From assembly GCA_947174965.1 (NCBI GenBank), contig CAMWKY010000073.1, forward strand, positions 1-8,598: a stretch of DNA of 8,598 nt. The letters run 5' to 3'. This document shows, in pieces, positions 6,814-8,598 of this stretch. Under the pieces are notes generated by a model, which was not told the DNA's origin, ran no database searches, and saw only the letters and a program-made list of their open reading frames with translations. The position numbers and the translations under genes are program-made. Each line of letters begins with the position of its first letter. Position 1 is the first letter of the stretch. This DNA comes from an uncultured Ruminococcus sp. (GTDB lineage: Bacteria > Bacillota > Clostridia > Oscillospirales > Ruminococcaceae).

Positions 6814-7524
6814 ATGATTACAGATTCGTTTAAAATAGAAATAGATACTTCATTATGTGGAGGACTTACCGCAGAATGTAATCTACCATTGAATGATACG
6901 TGGTATTATAAGGACTTATCATTTGAAAGTGGGAAAATTTATGGCTTGGTAAGTGAATACGGTCAAGGGTGTGAGTTTGTTTCTTATCTGCTTGGAGGCA
7001 GAATTATAACATTGAGTAATATCAGAATAATCTTCAATGGCAACCAGATTTCGCAGAGTGATTTAAGTAAAATGAGCTGGAATTTAGAAGCCAGTGAAGA
7101 AAAATATGGAAATAAAATTGTCAGAAAATCAATTGAAAAGGTATTGAAGAATACACAAAACGGCATGGACTTTCAGGATTTAGCAGAAAAATTTGCTCTT
7201 ACTCCTGAACGTTATGACCGAAAATTCAAATATCTTAGTGGTGAAAGATGGCGTGCTGCCGCCGCTTTTGGATATGCCCAAAACAAGCGTATTTACTTTT
7301 CACCATATAAAACAAGTTATTTTTATTATCAGATGTGCCAGTCAGGCTTGTTAAAAAGTTTCAGAGAATTAACAGATAATGGTGCTTTAATTGTTCTTCC
7401 GTCGGGTAGTGATACGTTTATCAGACATATTGCAGATGAAGTTATATATCTTGATAAGGACTATGATATTGAGATTTTACAATCATTTTATTCAAAAAAC
7501 TGGAGTGCTGATTGGATAAAATAA
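6814..7524 (+). CDS. Degenerate ABC-type ATPase-like protein, function unknown
   Basis: The 236-residue protein follows the outline of an ABC ATP-binding domain but has lost its catalytic residues. KIYGLVSEYGQGCEF at 41-55 stands where Walker A belongs; the P-loop lysine and serine are C53 and E54. The signature region is recognisable as LSGERWRAAAAFGYA (141-155), close to LSGGxxQR. The Walker B position reads RIYFSPY (159-165), lacking the acidic pair. The D/H-loop area reads ALIVLPSGSD (191-200), without a clear switch histidine, followed by IADEVIYLDKD as in transporter ATPases. ATP hydrolysis is unlikely. There are no membrane segments and no permease gene alongside. It could be a regulatory or scaffolding partner of an ABC system elsewhere, or a decaying gene, but the frame is intact and the promoter perfect. 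14 of 22 leucine codons are TTA/TTG, unlike the operon, which hints at a separate origin. Confidence 0.7.
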   Translation: MITDSFKIEIDTSLCGGLTAECNLPLNDTWYYKDLSFESGKIYGLVSEYGQGCEFVSYLLGGRIITLSNIRIIFNGNQISQSDLSKMSWNLEASEEKYGNKIVRKSIEKVLKNTQNGMDFQDLAEKFALTPERYDRKFKYLSGERWRAAAAFGYAQNKRIYFSPYKTSYFYYQMCQSGLLKSFRELTDNGALIVLPSGSDTFIRHIADEVIYLDKDYDIEILQSFYSKNWSADWIK

Positions 7525-7532
7525 ACTCTGAT

Positions 7533-8564
7533 TTACAGTCTGAAAAGCTGTTCACTGTGAACAGGGTCAAATTTACGCCATACAAATTTGCCGTCCGATA
7601 CCTCCAGAACAAGCCCTTTATTATTTTTGACTGGTGAAATCGTAAAAAGTCCGTTTCTGCGGTGTGCTATGTAGAAAGTTTCGTCCGTCACATTTATACT
7701 TGAATCAGGGGACGGATTTACTCCGTGAAATTCAATGCCGTTTTCGGTGACTTTTACAGCAAGTTTTGAAGTACCTTTTAAAAGGCGACAGCCTGAATTG
7801 TTCATGATATAATGTGCTTCACGTTCTGTTGCATTGGTATCAGCAAGAAAACGGAGCAGGAACGATGCAAGTATGCGCTCCGTGCGGAGAAGATGTTCCC
7901 TGACGGCATCAGCAGGAGACTTTTTTATATCTACAATACCTCTTGCTGTTTCAAGAGCAATTGCATTTATGTCATCAGCAAAAGTGCTTCTGTTTGTGAA
8001 AAAATTGGGCAGTTTCGGGAAATGCTGTTCGGGAACAAGTTCAGGGTACATCAATTCTGCAACAGTTTCATAAGTTTTGTGAAATTTGCGACCTGATGAG
8101 AAATAAGTCATTGATGCAGTGTGCGGAATACAGCACATATCCGAAAGAAAATGTACTGCACGTCCGAGAAATTCCGCACATTTGTTGATATATCCTGCTC
8201 TGTACATTACAAGAGCCATAGTATAATCCTCCTCAAACATAACTCTTGCACTTTTCTGAAGATTGCCTGAACCATTGCGAAAATAGCTGTTTATCGGAGA
8301 AAGAGCCTTGCCATTGATATTTACGGCACAATAATAATGCCTGCCCATGCCGTTTTCATAGTCGCCTTTTTTGTCGGGACGCTTTGCATATGTCATGAGA
8401 GGTTTAATAATAGGAGCAAAAAAATTTTCAGTTTCGGGGTGCAATTCTCTTAAAATTATCAGTGTTCGCAGTAGAAGCGTGCGGTGTACGCATTTAGGTT
8501 CTCTGCCTGAAAGCTGTTTTTTTCTTATTTTATTTAATTTATGTGTTGCTGATGTAATATTCAT
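7533..8564 (-). CDS. Zinc-dependent phospholipase C-like protein without a signal peptide
   Basis: The 343-residue protein resembles bacterial zinc phospholipase C in its first 245 residues. HFLSDMCCIPH holds H138, D142 and H148 with the spacing of B. cereus ligands H118, D122 and H128. HKTYE holds H162 and E166, matching H142 and E146. D68 and H76 (GDYENGMGRH) and H27 (CVHRTLL) are good candidates for D55, H69 and H14. The mature N-terminal Trp of secreted enzymes is missing and there is no signal peptide, so it is probably cytoplasmic, and the third zinc site may be incomplete. Residues about 250-343 are beta-rich and end in GLVLEVSDGKFVW and EQLF, vaguely like a ricin-type beta-trefoil repeat (QxF instead of QxW); this part is uncertain. 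The substrate is unknown. It converges with the ABC-like gene, 8 nt apart. Confidence 0.72.
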   Translation of the reverse strand: MNITSATHKLNKIRKKQLSGREPKCVHRTLLLRTLIILRELHPETENFFAPIIKPLMTYAKRPDKKGDYENGMGRHYYCAVNINGKALSPINSYFRNGSGNLQKSARVMFEEDYTMALVMYRAGYINKCAEFLGRAVHFLSDMCCIPHTASMTYFSSGRKFHKTYETVAELMYPELVPEQHFPKLPNFFTNRSTFADDINAIALETARGIVDIKKSPADAVREHLLRTERILASFLLRFLADTNATEREAHYIMNNSGCRLLKGTSKLAVKVTENGIEFHGVNPSPDSSINVTDETFYIAHRRNGLFTISPVKNNKGLVLEVSDGKFVWRKFDPVHSEQLFRL

Positions 8565-8577
8565 GTCTCCGTCTCCT
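8565..8577 (-). promoter_or_regulatory. Ribosome binding site of the phospholipase C-like gene
   Basis: Read on the minus strand, AGGAG (8577-8573) lies 8 nt before the ATG at 8564. It is part of a tandem GGAGAC-GGAGAC, so a second GGAG sits almost against the start codon. The promoter is probably beyond the right edge. Confidence 0.65.
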
Positions 8578-8598
8578 ATTATAAGTGATATATTATTA

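Noticed and set aside
7548..7564. Palindrome CTGTTCA-CTG-TGAACAG near the convergent gene ends, as a terminator.
   Set aside because: It has no U-run on the plus strand. On the minus strand CTTTTC follows, but the hairpin lies inside the coding sequence before the stop, so it would cut the gene's own message.
8578..8583. TATAAT on the minus strand just before the phospholipase-like gene, as a -10 box.
   Set aside because: It touches the AGGAG ribosome site, so a start 6-7 nt further on would remove that site from the transcript; the -35 position would fall outside the window.

Overview
The window is AT-rich DNA from a low-GC Gram-positive anaerobe. Strong AGGAGG-type ribosome sites, a consensus sigma-A promoter, and glutamate synthase, GS-like and ANTAR genes in one cluster point to Clostridia. 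A Ruminococcus/Oscillospiraceae-like genome is my best guess, but no marker here fixes the species.

Region 1 (1-6704, + strand) is a tightly packed nitrogen operon. It runs from the 3' end of gltB (glutamate synthase large subunit) through gltD, a glutamine synthetase family gene, an ANTAR-domain antiterminator-type regulator, purF and asnB. Gaps are 5-23 nt except for 62 nt between gltD and the GS-like gene, which holds a strong hairpin. An intrinsic terminator at 6711-6750 closes the unit. GltB, PurF and AsnB are all class II (N-terminal cysteine) glutamine amidotransferases. The operon therefore joins the main consumers of glutamine amide nitrogen (glutamate, purine and asparagine synthesis) to two probable regulatory proteins.

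The most striking feature lies in the middle. The GS-like protein keeps the fold and one metal site but has lost the residues for ammonium binding, the second metal, the catalytic flap and glutamate/phosphate binding. The ANTAR protein after it has a receiver domain without the phosphoacceptor aspartate or the acidic pocket. Together they look like a non-catalytic sensor and an RNA-binding effector, in the style of AmiC/AmiR. This is inference.

Region 2 (6751-7524, + strand) is a single gene with its own perfect consensus promoter and an inverted repeat around the -10 box. It encodes a degenerate ABC-ATPase-like protein lacking the Walker A lysine and Walker B acids. Its leucine codon use differs sharply from the operon.

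Region 3 (8564-7533, - strand) converges on it with an 8 nt gap. It encodes a protein resembling zinc-dependent phospholipase C, with all side-chain zinc ligands in place but no signal peptide, and a beta-rich C-terminal extension.
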